NCBI GenBank assembly: GCA_041391505.1
Contig: JAWKNW010000026.1
Span: 1-64,000, forward strand
Length of the DNA stretch: 64,000 bases
Source of the DNA: Rhodothermales bacterium
Lineage (GTDB): Bacteria > Bacteroidota > Rhodothermia > Rhodothermales > JAHQVL01
Direction of reading: 5' to 3'
Shown: positions 1 to 8,456 of the stretch, one piece after another
Layout of the letters: every line of letters starts with the position of its first letter
How positions within the stretch are numbered: position 1 is the stretch's first letter
Made by a program: the position numbers and the translations under genes
The notes under the pieces: model-generated
Seen by the model: only the letters and a program-made list of their open reading frames with translations
What the model was told of the DNA's origin: nothing
The model's database searches: none

Positions 1-1709
1 TCGAAGACGTCGTAAAACGTGCCGCTCACGTCGCGCGCCGTGGTCGTGAACGCGTAGATGCTGCACTCACGGCGCTCCGGGAACGCGACGGGCAGGATGG
101 CTTCCTGAATCCGCCGCGCCACCTCCATCTCCTGCTGGACCGCCGCCATCTGCTGCTGCCCGTGCATCGCCTTCCGGTAGGCCTGCAGCTCCCGCCACGT
201 TTTTTCGATCGTCACCTCGAGGTCGCTGAAGTCCACCGGCTTCGTGATGAAATCGAACGCCCCGCGGTTCATGGCCGTCCGGATGTTCTTGAGGTCGCCA
301 TAGGCCGACACGACGACCGTCTTGAGGGGGGTGCCGAGCTCGGCGAGCCGGCCGAGCAGCGTCAGCCCGTCCATGACGGGCATGTTCAGGTCAGTCAACA
401 CCAGCGCGATCGACGGATCGGCGCGGACGGTCGCGAGGGCCTCCTTGCCGTCGCCGGCGAAAGCGAAGCTCCAGGTGTTGGCGCTGAGCTGCCGGCGGAA
501 TTTCTGCCGCATCAGCAGCTCCATCTCCGGCTCGTCGTCCACGACGAGGATGCGGACCGGTCCGCCGTCGCCGCCGGATGCGGCCAGCGCCGTCTCGGCA
601 GCCGTCTCGCCCGACAGCACAGTATGGTTGAGCGCGTACCGTTCGGCGTTCCGCTGCCGGATGGTTTTCAGATCCTGGATGAGATCCTGCATCGAGGGAT
701 ACCGGGCGTCGGCAAGTTTCGAGAGAGCTTTCTCGATAACGCGCGCCAGCTGGAGGGGCACGCCAGCGCGGAGGCCAGTCACCGGCTGCGGCTCCAGGTT
801 CAGCACGGCATAAAGCGCCGCCTGGGGATAGTCGCCCCCAAAGGCGCGCACGCCGGCGACCATCTCGTAGAGCACGGCCCCGAGGCTCCAGATATCCACC
901 CGGTGGTCGATATTTTCGCCGCGCGCCTGCTCGGGAGCCATGTAGGACGCCGTGCCCAGCATCGTCCCCAGCCGCGTGATTTTGGAGCCGCTGGACAGCT
1001 TCGCGAGACCGAAATCCAGCAATTTGACCTGCCCTTCCTCGGTGATCATCACGTTGGCCGGCTTAACGTCCCGATGCACAATGCCGCGCGCGTGTGCATG
1101 GGCCAGCCCCTCGGCAATCTGGAGGCACAGATCGATCGCCGTATCGATCGGGAGCGGTCCTTCGTTGAGCCGCACGTCGAGCGTCATGCCGGCGTAGCAG
1201 GGCATGACGATAAAGAAGTGCCCTTCTTCCGCCTCGTTCACTTCATAGACCGTGCAGATATTCGCATGGTCCAGGGCCGACGAGGCGCGGGCCTCGCGCA
1301 TAAAGCGCCGGCGCGCCTGTTCGTCCTCCTTCAACAGCGGGGGCAACAGCTTGATGGCGACCGTACGGTGCAGGCGGGTGTCTTCCGCACGGTAGACGAC
1401 TCCCATCCCGCCGCTGCCGATGACCTCGATCACCTGGTAATGCGCGAGGGGCTGGCCGACCAGGAAATAGGGATCCGGCGCCGGGGTGCGCTCGCGTTCG
1501 ACCCGGCCGATCTTCGGAAAACGCGGCTCGTCGAGCTTCTTGTAGTAGTTCGGGGCCTGGGTGTAGGCCGCCAGCAGGGATTCCACTTCTGCGCGAAGCG
1601 CCGTATCCCCTCCACAGGCCTCGTCGAGAAAATCGACACGCTCCTCCGGCGGCAACGCCAGCACGCTGACGATCAGCTTACCAAGGTCATTCCAGCTTCC
1701 GGAATCCAT
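1..1709 (-). CDS. Ser/Thr protein kinase - response regulator receiver - PP2C/RsbU-type phosphatase fusion (C-terminus beyond window)
   Basis: Signalling protein joining a Hanks-type kinase, a receiver domain and the start of an RsbU/SpoIIE phosphatase. The first ~90 residues are the leader common to Bacteroidota/Acidobacteriota kinases (LPPEERVDFLDEACGGD, LRAEVESLLAAY). The kinase domain follows: glycine loop GSGGMGVVYRAED near residue 100, VAIKLL lysine near 117, HRDVKPANV near 211 and DFGLAKL near 232. The receiver starts at RILVVDDEPE (~385), with the phospho-acceptor Asp in LVLTDLNMPV (~438) and the FITKPVDF lysine later. A coiled linker (EVARRIQEAILP) leads into the phosphatase fold at the window edge. 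There the usual VGGDFYD is VSGTFYD, so a metal-binding Asp appears to be replaced. The start is taken as ATG at 1709. An in-frame GTG at 1721 is possible and neither has a strong ribosome site. The family is certain, the substrates unknown. Confidence 0.9.
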   Translation of the reverse strand, partial: MDSGSWNDLGKLIVSVLALPPEERVDFLDEACGGDTALRAEVESLLAAYTQAPNYYKKLDEPRFPKIGRVERERTPAPDPYFLVGQPLAHYQVIEVIGSGGMGVVYRAEDTRLHRTVAIKLLPPLLKEDEQARRRFMREARASSALDHANICTVYEVNEAEEGHFFIVMPCYAGMTLDVRLNEGPLPIDTAIDLCLQIAEGLAHAHARGIVHRDVKPANVMITEEGQVKLLDFGLAKLSSGSKITRLGTMLGTASYMAPEQARGENIDHRVDIWSLGAVLYEMVAGVRAFGGDYPQAALYAVLNLEPQPVTGLRAGVPLQLARVIEKALSKLADARYPSMQDLIQDLKTIRQRNAERYALNHTVLSGETAAETALAASGGDGGPVRILVVDDEPEMELLMRQKFRRQLSANTWSFAFAGDGKEALATVRADPSIALVLTDLNMPVMDGLTLLGRLAELGTPLKTVVVSAYGDLKNIRTAMNRGAFDFITKPVDFSDLEVTIEKTWRELQAYRKAMHGQQQMAAVQQEMEVARRIQEAILPVAFPERRECSIYAFTTTARDVSGTFYDVF

Positions 1710-2101
1710 CTGTTTGCTCACGGTGTGGCGAGCGGGAGCATGATTTTTATGTCCAAATCTTCATCCACCAATGCCTGATAACCGATCTGACGCACCATAG
1801 CCTCAAGTCTTCTGATGCAGGATACAAGGATGCAGGATCACGATCAAACGTACGGTTTTTTGGTAAACATCCTGCATCTTGTATCCCGTATCCCTGGGTC
1901 GCCGCGCTAACGTGCGTAACGTCACCTGATAATATAATGCAGCCAGGCGGCACGCGCTGCCCGTTTTTTGACGGATGATGTTCGCACGCTGGCCCGCCGA
2001 CCTTCCGATGCGGGATCACCGATCGATGCCAGGGCTATTCGAAAAAATCCTGCATCTTGCATCCATCCCTCGATGGGCTGAGGTGTAAAACGTCACGTAC
2101 G
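1710..2101. repeat. Intergenic gap with GGATGCAGGAT-type repeats forming a long hairpin
   Basis: No gene seen. Arms at 1820-1838 and 1869-1886 are reverse complements except for one bulged base, leaving a loop of about 30 bases. A further looser copy of the same words (tcctgcatcttgcatcc) lies near 2048-2065. The gap separates the kinase start from the sulfatase 3' end, so the structure could end sulfatase transcription, but there is no U-tract directly after the right arm. The same words recur in many other gaps of this window. Confidence 0.7.
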
Positions 2102-3895
2102 TTAGCGGTTAAAGAACTGCTCGTACGTCCGCCGTCGGCCCGGCGGGCTTTCCAGGAGCGGCAGCGCGCCGTTTTTCTCCGCCTCGGCCCACCACAACCG
2201 CTGCATCTCCTCGACCTTCTCCGGATACCTATCCGCCAGGTCCACCGCTTCGGCGAAATCCTGCGCGACGTGGTACAGCTCCCAGCGATCGGCATCGAAA
2301 TCGGTGCCCGGCGTATGGATGGCGATGGCCTTCCAGCCGGCATGATAGATCGAGCGGCTGCCCCACAACTCGAAATACTGGGTGTCGCGTGAGGCCGGCT
2401 GCCCCGGATCGTTGAAGGTGCCCAGGATGCTCCGGCCCTGCATGGGGATCTGGCACACTCCGCCGAACCGCGCGGGCGCCTCGATCCCCGTGATATCGAG
2501 CACCGTCGGCGTGATATCGATGATGTCGACGAACTGGGTGCGGATCCCCTGCTGGCGGATGCCGGCCGGCCAGGAAACGATCAACGGGGTCTGCACGCCG
2601 CCCCGATGCGGCCAGAGTTTGTAGTACTGGAACGGCGTGCTGGATACCATAGCCCAGGCGCGCTGGTACAGGGGCTGGGATCGCGGGCTGCCGAGATCGT
2701 CGAGGCGGTCGTACATCTGCTGGACGGACAGGGTGTCGCCGTAGGGCCGGGCGAAATTCCCCTCCGGGCCGGCCTCGGGCGCACCGCCGTTATCGGACAG
2801 CAGGAAGATGACCGTGTTGTCGAATTTGCCGTTGTCCTTGAGGAATTGCACCAGCCGGCCGACCTGCGCATCGGTGTGCTCGAGGAAGCCGGCGTACGCC
2901 GCCATGAAGCGGGCGTAGACGGTCTTCTCCACGTCGCTGAGGTCGTCCCACGCGGGGTCGCCCGGGTTGCGGGGAGGCAGTTTGGTGTCGGCGGGGATGA
3001 TGCCGAGTTCGATCTGCCGGCGGAATCGTTCCTCACGGATCCGGTCCCACCCGCCGTCGAACGCCGCTTTGTATTTCTCGATGTAGGCGGCGTCGACCTG
3101 GATCGGAGCATGCATGGCTCCGAAGGCGAGATAGAGAAAAAACGGCTTCTCCGGCTCCGACGCGAAGTTGTCGCCCAGCATCCGGATCGAGCGATCCACG
3201 ATGGCTTCGGAGAAATGGTAACCCGGCTGCACGGGCGTCGGGAGGGCGTGGTTGTCCTCGACGAGATCAGGGCTGTACTGATCCGTCCATCCCGAGAGAA
3301 ACCCGTAAAATCGATCAAATCCTTTCTGCAGCGGCCAGTGCTGCCGCGAACCGCTCGGCCTGATCTCGCTACCGGGTACGAGATGCCATTTGCCGGTCGC
3401 GATCGTGCTGTAGCCTTCCGACTGCAGGACCTGGGCGATCGTCGCCGCCGCTTCGGTCACGCGCCCCCGGGAATGTGGATAGCCCTGGTCGTTGCCGGCG
3501 AGTTCTTTCATCCCCACCGCATGGCTGTTGCGGCCCGTCAGCAGCGAGGCCCGGCTGGGCGAACAGACGGCTTTCGACTGGAAGCCGGTATACTGCAAGC
3601 CGCCAGCGGCCAGGGCGTCCATGTGCGGCGTCGCCACGCGGGAGCCATACGCTCCCAGATCCGAATACCCCGTGTCGTCCAGCACGATGTAGACGATATT
3701 GGGGCTCCCGGCCGATGCCCGCTTTTCCCGCAGCGGCGCCGGCGTGGACGTGGCGGCGGTTCGGCCGATCACCCCCTCGAAACCGGTGGCAGCCGTGGTT
3801 AGCGAACAGCTTTGTTGCGCCACAGCGTTCGGGCCGGCGAGGAGTAGCATCAGCCAGATGGCCATTGGAATACGCAGTACAGGAAGACGTCGCAT
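2102..3895 (-). CDS. Secreted arylsulfatase (family S1, formylglycine sulfatase)
   Basis: Hydrolyses sulfate esters in the periplasm or outside the cell. Counting from the chosen start, residues 1-27 form a signal peptide (MAIWLMLLLAGPNAVAQ). The metal-binding IVLDDTGYSDLG is near residue 70. The formylglycine motif is CSPSRASLLTGR with Cys111 as the residue to be converted, followed by GKWHL and a later LSDNGGAPE segment. At 597 residues it has normal S1 length. ATG at 3895 is chosen because it opens directly onto the signal peptide. A longer frame to 4021 is Arg-rich with no sense. It is divergent from the soxC-like gene, with ~100 bp between them. Substrate cannot be told from sequence. 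The nearby deoxy-sugar catabolism genes make a polysaccharide sulfate plausible. It needs an anaerobic or FGE maturase, not present here. Confidence 0.93.
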   Translation of the reverse strand: MRRLPVLRIPMAIWLMLLLAGPNAVAQQSCSLTTAATGFEGVIGRTAATSTPAPLREKRASAGSPNIVYIVLDDTGYSDLGAYGSRVATPHMDALAAGGLQYTGFQSKAVCSPSRASLLTGRNSHAVGMKELAGNDQGYPHSRGRVTEAAATIAQVLQSEGYSTIATGKWHLVPGSEIRPSGSRQHWPLQKGFDRFYGFLSGWTDQYSPDLVEDNHALPTPVQPGYHFSEAIVDRSIRMLGDNFASEPEKPFFLYLAFGAMHAPIQVDAAYIEKYKAAFDGGWDRIREERFRRQIELGIIPADTKLPPRNPGDPAWDDLSDVEKTVYARFMAAYAGFLEHTDAQVGRLVQFLKDNGKFDNTVIFLLSDNGGAPEAGPEGNFARPYGDTLSVQQMYDRLDDLGSPRSQPLYQRAWAMVSSTPFQYYKLWPHRGGVQTPLIVSWPAGIRQQGIRTQFVDIIDITPTVLDITGIEAPARFGGVCQIPMQGRSILGTFNDPGQPASRDTQYFELWGSRSIYHAGWKAIAIHTPGTDFDADRWELYHVAQDFAEAVDLADRYPEKVEEMQRLWWAEAEKNGALPLLESPPGRRRTYEQFFNR

Positions 3896-3996
3896 GGATG
3901 TGTCCGCGTTAGGTTGCCGGTACTGAAGGATGCTGCAGAACCTACGCGCATCCGCCCGAACCCGAACGGCAGCCCGGCACCTACACCCGTCGGGCC

Positions 3997-5205
3997 GTGT
4001 TAACCGGAGCCGTCGGAGCAATGGGCGCTACACTGCTCCCGCAGGCGGCTCCCGAAAGGCCCCAGGTGCCAGACGACCCGACGAAGGTACTCGGCAACGT
4101 GGTGAGCGCCCGCAGCGAACGGTCGCCTTTCGAACAGCCGGCCCGGCATGTGCCGCAGCAGCCTCAACACTCGTCGGCATCGTGGACCCCATTGGAGGAT
4201 CTGCACGGCATCATCACGCCTTCCGATCTCCATTTCGAACGGCATCACGCCGGCATTCCGGCCATCGACCCTGAACGGTACCAGCTTCTAATACATGGCC
4301 TCGTCGAACGGCCGATGGTCTTTTCCCTCGCCGACCTGCAACGCTTGCCCGCCGTTTCTCGGCTCAACATGATAGAGTGTTCCGGCAACGGTGGGACGGC
4401 CTATCATCCGGACGAACCGCCGCCTGACCGCAAACCCGGCCAGATCGATGGACTGACCAGCACCAGCGAGTGGACCGGGGTGCCGCTAAGTCTGTTGTTC
4501 AGGGAGGTGGGCGTGCTGCCGGAAGCGACATGGTTCGTGGCCGAAGGGCAGGATGCGGCCGTGATGGCCCGTAGCATTCCCATCGAAAAAGCCTGGGAAG
4601 ACGCGATGATCGCATATGGTCAAAACGGGGAAGCGCTCCGGCCGGCGCAGGGCTATCCAGCCCGTCTGGTGCTGCCGGGTTGGGAAGGCAACACGCAAAT
4701 CAAATGGCTGCGCAGGATCGAACTCACGGACCAGCCGGCTATGACGCGCGAGGAAACCTCCCACTATACCGATCCGCTACCCGACGGGACCGCCCGGCAA
4801 TTCAGCTTTGTGATGGATGCGAAATCGATCATCACGTCGCCGGCCTATCCCGATGTCCTCTCCGAGCCCGGCTGGTGGGAAATTCGGGGGCTGGCGTGGA
4901 GCGGGCGGGGCATGATCGAGCGGGTGGAAGTCAGCACCGATGCAGGGGCAACATGGCACCTGGCCGAATTACAGGGGCCCGTTTTGCCGAAATGCCACAC
5001 CCGCTTTCGACACCTCTGGCAGTGGGACGGCAATCCGGCCACCCTGATGAGCCGGGCCACGGACGAAACAGGCTACACCCAACCGACACGCGAGGTGTTG
5101 CGCACGGTCCGTGGACCTGGGACCTCGTACCATTACAATAACATCCGCGCCTGGCATGTTGGGGCTAATGGGCGGGTCTTCTTCGGTGTAGAACGGAGGG
5201 CCTGA
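3997..5205 (+). CDS. soxC: SoxC-like sulfane/sulfite dehydrogenase, molybdopterin subunit
   Basis: Molybdenum cofactor oxidoreductase of the sulfite oxidase family. In the Sox pathway SoxC with SoxD oxidises the sulfane sulfur carried on SoxY. SoxC-type signatures are LEDLHGIITPSDLHFERHH, YQLLIHGLVERP and IECSGNGGTAYHP, where Cys128 is the expected Mo ligand. The C-terminal half is the dimerisation domain (RGLAWSGRGMIERVEVSTD, FRHLWQWDGNPATLMSRATD). It ends 1 bp before the cytochrome gene, supporting a SoxCD pair. Odd: the first usable start is GTG 3997, but the in-frame sequence just upstream reads TYTRRAVLTGA, a twin-arginine motif cut by this start, and no ATG/GTG/TTG lies upstream before a stop at 3910. 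An ATG at 3930 lies in another frame, so a small indel may have separated start from body. No soxXYZAB genes are in view. Confidence 0.82.
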   Translation: MLTGAVGAMGATLLPQAAPERPQVPDDPTKVLGNVVSARSERSPFEQPARHVPQQPQHSSASWTPLEDLHGIITPSDLHFERHHAGIPAIDPERYQLLIHGLVERPMVFSLADLQRLPAVSRLNMIECSGNGGTAYHPDEPPPDRKPGQIDGLTSTSEWTGVPLSLLFREVGVLPEATWFVAEGQDAAVMARSIPIEKAWEDAMIAYGQNGEALRPAQGYPARLVLPGWEGNTQIKWLRRIELTDQPAMTREETSHYTDPLPDGTARQFSFVMDAKSIITSPAYPDVLSEPGWWEIRGLAWSGRGMIERVEVSTDAGATWHLAELQGPVLPKCHTRFRHLWQWDGNPATLMSRATDETGYTQPTREVLRTVRGPGTSYHYNNIRAWHVGANGRVFFGVERRA

Positions 5206-5206
5206 C

Positions 5207-5824
5207 ATGAAACGCATGATTCATTGCATTGCAATTATCCTGTTGCTGATCGCGAGTGCGTGCTCTGATCCTGCTCCTTCTGCTCCCACATCCGGCAGGA
5301 CGGCTGGTGATGCTGCTCCGCCGGCGAATGGACCCGCGTCCTTCGGTATCGGCAGGCCGGCGCCGGATTCCTTGCTGGCGGCATGGGATATCGATGTGTC
5401 GCCAGATGGGCACGGCCTGCCGCCGGGTTCGGGTACCGTGAGAAAAGGAGAGCGCATCTTTGCAGAGAAGTGTCAGGTATGCCATGGTCCGACGGGCGTG
5501 GAAGGCCCGTTCGACCGGCTGGTAGGCACTGATGCCGGCGCGGATTTCGACTTTGGACGCTCGACGGGCATGGTCCGCACCATCGGCAATTACTGGCCTT
5601 ATGCGACCACCCTGTACGACTACATCTCCAGAGCCATGCCACAGACGGCACCGGGTTCGCTGGAGCCGCACGAAGTGTATAGTCTGGTGGCGTATCTGCT
5701 CCATCGCAACGACATCATTCCGGCTGATGCCATCATGAATGCCGCGTCGCTGCCACGGGTCGTCATGCCGGCACACGACCGTTTCGTGCCGGACAACCGG
5801 GTGGGTGGGCCGGAAATCAGGTAA
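5207..5824 (+). CDS. soxD: SoxD-like c-type cytochrome, predicted lipoprotein
   Basis: Mono-haem cytochrome c expected to accept electrons from the adjacent molybdoenzyme. N-terminus has a lipobox (LLLIASAC, lipid Cys19) after a short hydrophobic stretch, so it is probably membrane-anchored. A low-complexity Ala/Pro linker follows. The haem site is CQVCH (Cys89, Cys92, His93), and a Met ligand is likely in SRAMPQTAPGSL. SoxD-like segments are GRSTGMVRTIGNYWPYATTLYDYI and HEVYSLVAYLLHRNDII. At 205 residues it is shorter than two-haem SoxD and matches the single-haem form. A GGAGGG ribosome site at 5195-5200 fixes the ATG at 5207. Pairing with soxC is clear. Electron acceptor is unknown. Confidence 0.85.
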   Translation: MKRMIHCIAIILLLIASACSDPAPSAPTSGRTAGDAAPPANGPASFGIGRPAPDSLLAAWDIDVSPDGHGLPPGSGTVRKGERIFAEKCQVCHGPTGVEGPFDRLVGTDAGADFDFGRSTGMVRTIGNYWPYATTLYDYISRAMPQTAPGSLEPHEVYSLVAYLLHRNDIIPADAIMNAASLPRVVMPAHDRFVPDNRVGGPEIR

Positions 5825-5883
5825 ACGGGGGATATGATCGATGCCTTCTCATAGCGATCAACGGTCTGTACCCTGCACGACGT

Positions 5884-6598
5884 ATGAACAAGCGTTCTTC
5901 CCACAATCTGGAAGCCTCCGACCCACGACCGAAACTCGAACGGCAGGTGGGACTCTGGTACATCTATGCCATCGCGACAGGCGCAACGCTCAGTTCGGGC
6001 TTCTTCCTGTTGCCTGGACTCGCGGCGGCCGGCGCCGGCGCGGCCATGCCCCCCTCGTATCTCCTCGGTGCGCTCATCCTGCTGCCAGGGCTGTTCTGCC
6101 TCGTCGAACTGACCAACGCGATGCCGAAAGCCGGCGGCATCTACTACTTCCTCGACCGCAGCCTGGGCCCGCTCGTGGGCACGGTGGGGGGTTTGGTACC
6201 TGGATCTCGATGATCCTCAAATCATCCTTTGCCCTGATCGGCGTGGGCGTCTATCTGCACCTGTTCGCGCCCGAACTCGGGATGGGACCCGTAGCCGGCT
6301 CGGAACGCCCGTGATCGGCATTGCCGTATCGGTGGCCGTGATCCTGATCGCCGTCATCTTCATCGACATCACGCTCGGCGATCACGAGGGCGAGACGGCG
6401 CTGGTAGGCCTGCGACTCAGTGAGATTTCGTTTCCCGAAGAGACGCCGGTCGCGATGATACGCCGCGGGGGCGATCTTATGGTCCCTCGAGGCGATACCG
6501 AACTCCGCCATGGCGATCGGCTGACGGTTATCGGACAACCCGAAAGCACCAAGGCCCAGCGCCTTCAATTTGCGAGTGGCTCGCATGGGTTGGAGTGA
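5884..6598 (+). pseudogene. Internally deleted APC-family amino-acid permease with C-terminal TrkA_C/RCK_C domain
   Basis: Two ends of one gene without its middle. From 5884 the frame encodes the permease N-terminus (RQVGLWYIYAIATGATLSSG, ELTNAMPKAGGIYYFLDRSL) up to LVGTVGGL. It then shifts inside a run of six Gs near 6184-6191. Adding one base restores FGTWISMILKSSFALIGVGV up to about 6313. The sequence then jumps to the last transmembrane helix and a ligand-binding TrkA_C domain (LVGLRLSEISFPEETPVAMI, HGDRLTVIGQPES) in another frame, ending at 6598. Transmembrane segments 4-11 and the usual UspA region are absent. A working copy would be roughly three times longer. Confident as a remnant. 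Whether the G-run shift is biological or a sequencing error cannot be told. Confidence 0.85.
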
Positions 6599-6653
6599 GG
6601 ATGAGGCCGCCTTCGCCCGGCAGGGTCATCCATGGTGACTTTGGGGAAACTCG

Positions 6654-6950
6654 TCAGATTGGCAGCATGATAATAATCGTCGTCCCTCCGTGATCGCTGC
6701 TCTCAGCCTCGATGCTCCCGCCATGCCCCTGCGCCACAATGTCATAGCTCAAGCTCAATCCCAAACCAGTGCTGCGCCCGGTCGGCTTGGTGGTGAAGAA
6801 CGGCTCAAAGATCCTGTCCTTGATGTCGGCTCGAATCCCCTTACCGTTGTCCGCAATACGTATCTCAAACCGCCCATTTTCCTTTTTAGTGCTAACAGAC
6901 ACCTTCGCAGTGTATGCGCCACCCTCGGCTTGGAAAGCAAGCTGAACCTG
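6654..6950 (-). pseudogene. C-terminal fragment of a sensor histidine kinase (HATPase_c)
   Basis: Encodes the last ~95 residues of a histidine kinase ATP-binding domain: D-box IADNGKGIRADIKDRIFEPF, FFTTKPTGRSTGLGLSLSYD with the G-box, and HGGSIEAES...GGTTIIIMLPI to the stop. The N-box, the phospho-acceptor His and all sensor parts are missing. Upstream, from about 6950, the frame loses similarity and runs into the tRNA-linked repeats. A longer frame is open to 7037 but its extra residues do not look like a kinase. The deletion breakpoint therefore lies next to the repeat block. Not expected to be functional alone. Confidence 0.8.
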
Positions 6951-7007
6951 TTCCCCCCTACAAGGCCATCCCACCGAACTCCTATCGAGAGTCGCATCAC
7001 CCAGATA

Positions 7008-7282
7008 AAACAAGAGCCGGGCAGGCCTCTGGCCCAACCGGCTTCTCTTTTGCGCACCCGGGAAGATTACTACGGGGCTGATGGCCCCTCCGTGTGTTCC
7101 CCCGCTTACGCGGGGGGCGGCTCGAACTCCCTGCGGAAGTCCTCATCTGCCCGGCTACAAAAGAAAAGGCGGTCCACCCGTGGGGTGAACGCATGGTCTT
7201 TAGCGCCCGGGAAGATTACTACGGGGCCGATGGCCCCTCCATCAGTCGCCCCCGCGAACGCGGGGGCTCGTGTCGAACTCCC
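7008..7282. repeat. Two degenerate copies of a terminator-plus-tRNA 3'-end module with structured insertions
   Basis: Copy A (7008-7131) and copy B (7158-7282) each resemble the terminator and 3' end of the adjacent tRNA-Arg. A purine-rich hairpin region is followed by gcgc(a)cccgggaagatt. In the tRNA this is followed at once by cgaactccc, the other half of the T-arm. In copies A and B the halves are split by 54 and 56 bases that themselves fold: ggggcc-gat-ggcccc in B, and cccccgc-nnnn-gcggggg in both, with different loops (ttac, gaac). After the insert, tcgaactccc resumes. Repeated duplication of a tRNA 3' end usually marks sites used by integrases, but no integrase is in view. Confidence 0.7.
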
Positions 7283-7308
7283 TTCGGGACTTCGCTTCCT
7301 CCTATACG

Positions 7309-7351
7309 AAAGAAAAGCCTGGCAGGCCTTTGGCCCACCAGGCTTTTCTTT
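7309..7351. terminator. Bidirectional terminator beside tRNA-Arg
   Basis: Perfect 14-bp inverted repeat: arms 7309-7322 (aaagaaaagcctgg) and 7338-7351 (ccaggcttttcttt), 15-base loop. Read on the minus strand it lies 2 bases after the tRNA 3' end and finishes in a T-rich run, as an intrinsic terminator should. Confidence 0.85.
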
Positions 7352-7353
7352 AG

Positions 7354-7427
<74 letters not shown>

Positions 7428-7558
7428 GTGGCGTATATCGATCGCATCGGCTTGAGCGGGACGCAAAATAGCGTGTTTGCGTCGGCACTGCAAGCGAAGG
7501 ACAGATGAAACGTGCGTGAGGAAGATCCTGTTTCCGCTGTCCGTTATTTCGCGGCGTG

Positions 7559-8395
7559 TCACTCCCCATCGGCGGGGAAGATCCCCGAGCCGGCTAGAAA
7601 ATAGAAATGGTTGGTCGGGCCGTGCCCCTGCCCGATGGGCAGGCCGTGACGGATCGCTTCGGTCACGTACCGCTTGGCCCGCTCCACCGCATCCTGCACC
7701 GAAAAACCACGCGCCAGCAGGGCCGCGATGGCGGAGGCGTAGGTACAGCCGGTCCCGTGCGTATGCGGCGTGTCGATGCGGGGGACGGAGAAGGAGGTAA
7801 ACGCGTGCCCGTCGTACAGGATGTCGATGGCTTCGGCTTCACCCTCCAGGTGACCGCCCTTCACCAGCACGTACGCCGGCCCCATGGCATGCAGCCGGCG
7901 CGCCGCCTCGCGGGCGTCGCCGGCCGTGCGGATCGCCATCCCGGTCAGATGCGCGGCCTCGTGCGCATTCGGGGTGATGAGCGTGGCCTGCGGGATAAGG
8001 TCCTCGATCAGGCTCGCCGAGGCGTCGTCGTCGAGCAGTCGGTACCCGGTGGTGGAGATCATGACGGGATCGACGACCAGCGGCCAGGCCTTGCGGGCCC
8101 GAACGGCCGCGGCGACGGTCCGGATGATGGCGCTCGACGACAGCATCCCGGTTTTGACCGCAGACACGGCGATGTCGTCGAAGACGGCGTCGAGCTGGGC
8201 CTGTATGAGGTCGATGGGCAGAGCGAAGGCCTGCGTCACCGCGACGGTGTTCTGCGCCGTGATGGCCGTCAGCACCGACGCCGCAAAGACGCCGTGAGCC
8301 TCCATCGCCTTGATATCGGCCTGGATGCCGGCCCCGCCGCCGGAGTCGCTACCGGCGATGGTGACGGCGACGGGTTTTTTGGGGTCACTGGTCAT
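7559..8395 (-). CDS. thiD: Hydroxymethylpyrimidine / HMP-phosphate kinase ThiD
   Basis: Phosphorylates 4-amino-5-hydroxymethyl-2-methylpyrimidine twice to give the pyrimidine half of thiamine. A 278-residue ribokinase-fold protein. The N-terminal motif VAVTIAGSDSGGGAGIQADI starts near residue 9. AVKTGMLSS, VVDPVMISTTG and LITPNAHEA follow, and the C-terminal anion-hole and catalytic motif DTPHTHGTGCTYASAIAA is complete. Last gene of the minus-strand thiamine operon, ~60 bp after thiE. That gap contains small aatcgcta/atgacc-like repeats. Standard length, no defects. Confidence 0.96.
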   Translation of the reverse strand: MTSDPKKPVAVTIAGSDSGGGAGIQADIKAMEAHGVFAASVLTAITAQNTVAVTQAFALPIDLIQAQLDAVFDDIAVSAVKTGMLSSSAIIRTVAAAVRARKAWPLVVDPVMISTTGYRLLDDDASASLIEDLIPQATLITPNAHEAAHLTGMAIRTAGDAREAARRLHAMGPAYVLVKGGHLEGEAEAIDILYDGHAFTSFSVPRIDTPHTHGTGCTYASAIAALLARGFSVQDAVERAKRYVTEAIRHGLPIGQGHGPTNHFYFLAGSGIFPADGE

Positions 8396-8456
8396 CGGGC
8401 AATGGTCATGCTTATTGAGTATCCCTCCGCAATCCCAATTCCTTGATCGCTAATCG

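Noticed and set aside
162..1778. 538-residue plus-strand open frame opposite the kinase
   Set aside because: It is the GC-rich shadow of the minus-strand kinase-receiver gene, whose motifs are complete; the shadow is His/Arg-rich with no domain.
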